Source: Seriola aureovittata (taxonomy: Eukaryota; Chordata; Actinopteri; Carangiformes; Carangidae). Taken from it: a stretch of 64,000 nt of DNA. This document shows positions 62,203 to 64,000 of this stretch, piece after piece (positions within the stretch are counted from its first letter, which is position 1; every line of letters starts with the position of its first letter). The stretch is from positions 12,703,835 to 12,767,834 of the forward strand of contig NC_079386.1 of assembly GCF_021018895.1 (NCBI RefSeq). Reading direction: 5' to 3'. A model generated the notes under the pieces. It searched no databases and had not been told where the DNA came from. It was given only the letters and a program-made list of their open reading frames with translations. The position numbers and the translations under genes were made by a program.

Positions 62203-62983
62203 CTATCCTCCATGAACTCTCAGCAGCACGAGGATGAGATCGTTGTGCTGGATGCCATGTTGAACCAGCGTGGTGGAGTCATCGGACAGTGTCTGATCTT
62301 TGAAAACCAGCCGCACTTCACCCTTTCCTGCGAGACACAGAGAAACAAAATGAGTGTGGTCTTCCATGAGAGATGAACATTCATATCACTTGGAGTGTAA
62401 GTTCACATTTTAATTGTGAGCTGACCAGGAACAATTGTCAAATTATCAATTATCACATTATCGAAAACCGCATCATCAGTCGAGTGCAATATTCAAATCG
62501 CAGGTGCTGCATTTTTTTTTTTTTTTGGATAAAGATAAAATGCGTCGCCACACACCATAAATCAAGCATTGCGGTGCCGCAGAGACGCATGTGGGATGTA
62601 AAGGAACAGGATTGTTTGGTACAAGCTCCAACAAAAACACATCATCTTCATTTTTATATTTTTTCACTGAAAATGAAATGCAAAAAAAATGACCACTCCA
62701 ATGAAATCGTGTGTTATTATTATTGTTAAGTTATAAATTGCATAGTTTAATTTGCTAGTTCAGAAGTTAGTTGGCTACATGTTCACCCACGGTACTGTAA
62801 GTTTACTTTCGATCTGTTTTAAGAGTATTTATTACCTTTGACGCTGGGAATCGCCTTCAGTACTTTCCTCTTCAGCTGTTTCGTGGTCACTTTATTCATC
62901 TGCTTCTTTGACTTGACCAGGGGGACACTCATCATGCCACCTGTAAGCCCGTTGTGCACCCTCACTGATATGCCCTTACACAT
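62203..62983 (-). CDS. Single-domain ubiquitin-like protein ending in LRVHGG (UBL2)
   Basis: Two exons (minus): 62836-62983 and 62203-62327, giving 90 residues. It has the same intron position and phase as UBL1, and the ubiquitin-like fold is recognisable: MCKGISVRVHNGLTGG, VTTKQLKRKVLKAIP, EVRLVFKDQTLSDDSTTL, and GIQHNDLILVLLRVHGG. The stop codon directly follows Gly-Gly, so unlike UBL1 it is born in a conjugation-ready form. It is basic in its first half. Sequence outside the C-terminal third differs a lot from UBL1, so the duplication is old or evolution has been fast. It lies tail-to-tail with the RBR gene. An ISRE core is 709 bases upstream, and a one-mismatch ISRE and a kappaB-like GGAAACTCCC lie closer. 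Confidence 0.85.
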
Positions 62984-64000
62984 GTTTTCGTGTGTGATGC
63001 TCCTCTCAGGTTCTGTCTGTTGACGGTAATGACAGTGGAGGTCGATGTTTCGTCAGACGTCAGAGAAGACCTGCCTCTTTTGTTCTCAGCATAAAGTAAT
63101 CTCGTCCTATCAGTGTTTGTTGTGCTCACTGCGGAAACTCCCTGAAATTCAAGAACCAATATTTGTTTTACTTTCACATTGGGTTTGTCCTATTAACAGC
63201 TCATATGAAACAGTTTACCAAAACAACAACATTGACATTTATTTTTATTGATTTTATTACAGTATTCTTTAAAATACAGAAGAACATCTTTTTGAAATTG
63301 TTGGGGTTTTCACAACAAAGACACTTTAGAGTTTGTCCATACTTTGCATCATACTGCGTGGGAAGCATTTCACTATCCACCAAAAACAACCAATGTGTGA
63401 ATCCGTTTCCTTATTCAGCATCACATCCTGTTTGTTTTGGTAAAAAGCTGCTGTGAAACAATTTATCAATCCAGCTGAAAAAGAAACCAAAGACTGAGTG
63501 ACATAATCACAGGATTTTAAATATGATTTCATGCATATTCAAAACAATGCAATAACAAAAATAATACAATACTCCACCAAAAAGAAAATGAACCCATTTT
63601 CAACAGCACATTACTGGTTAGTAAAATGAAATATGGAATGGGGAAAACCAGACATGCTTTCAGTCACGTAATTTATTGTAACTGCAAAAGAGAAAGTGAA
63701 AATATTACCCAGTGTGCCACTTGATGTTTTAAAAAGATAAAATTGTATTATGTTTGAGTAATTTGTCACAATAAGGTGAATCTCTGAACTAAACTATGAA
63801 TTGTTTGGACACCAAAATATTTTTGAACTCCTGCATGAATGTAAACCCTGTTTCTGTAACGTAACAGTTCGATACAGATCTATATCGTTCTGCAAGAGGG
63901 AAATTCCTTTTTGCAGCAAGGCAGCATGAAACATGCCACAATAAACCCACGATCCAAAAAATAAGACAATAAAAATGCTGGAACTATACTTTACAAGCCA
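62984..64000. other. UBL2 upstream region, no gene
   Basis: AT-rich sequence with short open frames only. It includes a kappaB-like GGAAACTCCC (about 63132-63142) and the ISRE-type sites described separately. Nothing coding is seen up to the window edge. Confidence 0.5.
63692..63701 (+). promoter_or_regulatory. ISRE core upstream of UBL2
   Basis: GAAAGTGAAA within AGAGAAAGTGAAAATA. At 709 bases from the UBL2 start it is farther than the others and might serve a gene outside the window. A one-mismatch version (GAAAGTAAAA on the minus strand) is at about 63166-63175. Confidence 0.45.

Noticed and set aside
1..64000. CRISPR arrays, operons, phage or plasmid features, tRNA or rRNA genes
   Set aside because: None are visible, and split genes with GT-AG introns show that this is animal nuclear DNA.

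Overview
This window is vertebrate nuclear DNA, most likely from a percomorph (spiny-rayed) teleost. Genes are split by short GT-AG introns, (CA)n/(TG)n tracts are frequent, and two interspersed repeats are of kinds I recognise from teleost genomes. The ordinary genes (mettl3, ttc5, ccnb1ip1, sall2, slc7a7, oxa1l) are all neighbours on human 14q11.2, so the block is conserved synteny. Coordinates below are coding spans; exon limits were read from splice sites and reading phase, and every assembled CDS closes in frame.

Layout: 0-3.2 kb holds mostly repeats and the last two exons (+) of a small protein I do not recognise. mettl3 (-, 4.7-9.5 kb, m6A methyltransferase) lies head-to-head with ttc5 (+, 10.0-13.7 kb). 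ttc5 runs tail-to-tail into ccnb1ip1 (-, 14.5-16.6 kb, RING/coiled-coil crossover factor). sall2 (+, 19.6-25.2 kb, zinc-finger regulator) follows in a GC- and repeat-rich setting. slc7a7 (+, 31.1-38.2 kb, y+LAT1 transporter) converges with oxa1l (-, 39.1-44.3 kb, mitochondrial inner-membrane insertase).

The unusual part is 45-63 kb, a compact cluster whose members all look like ubiquitin-pathway genes. It has two tandemly duplicated USP47/USP7-like deubiquitinases (both -), two single-domain ubiquitin-like proteins ending in LRVHGG (both -), and between those two an RBR-type (IBR plus catalytic Rcat) E3 ligase (+). A perfect GAAANNGAAA interferon-stimulated response element (ISRE) core lies 129-284 bp upstream of the start codon in four of the five genes and 709 bp upstream in the fifth. 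My inference is an interferon-inducible modifier-ligase-protease cassette that could attach and remove an ISG15-like but single-domain modifier. The sequence shows the gene families and motifs. Induction and enzymatic partnership are inferred.

Within the cluster the two USP copies are nearly identical through the catalytic core, introns included. They differ sharply in the long charged C-terminal tails, in the oxyanion-hole residue (Asn in copy A, Lys in copy B) and in a 110-bp microhomology-flanked deletion that fused two exons in copy A. A decayed copy of oxa1l exon 7 and a spare fragment of the USP 3' flank mark duplication scars around the cluster.
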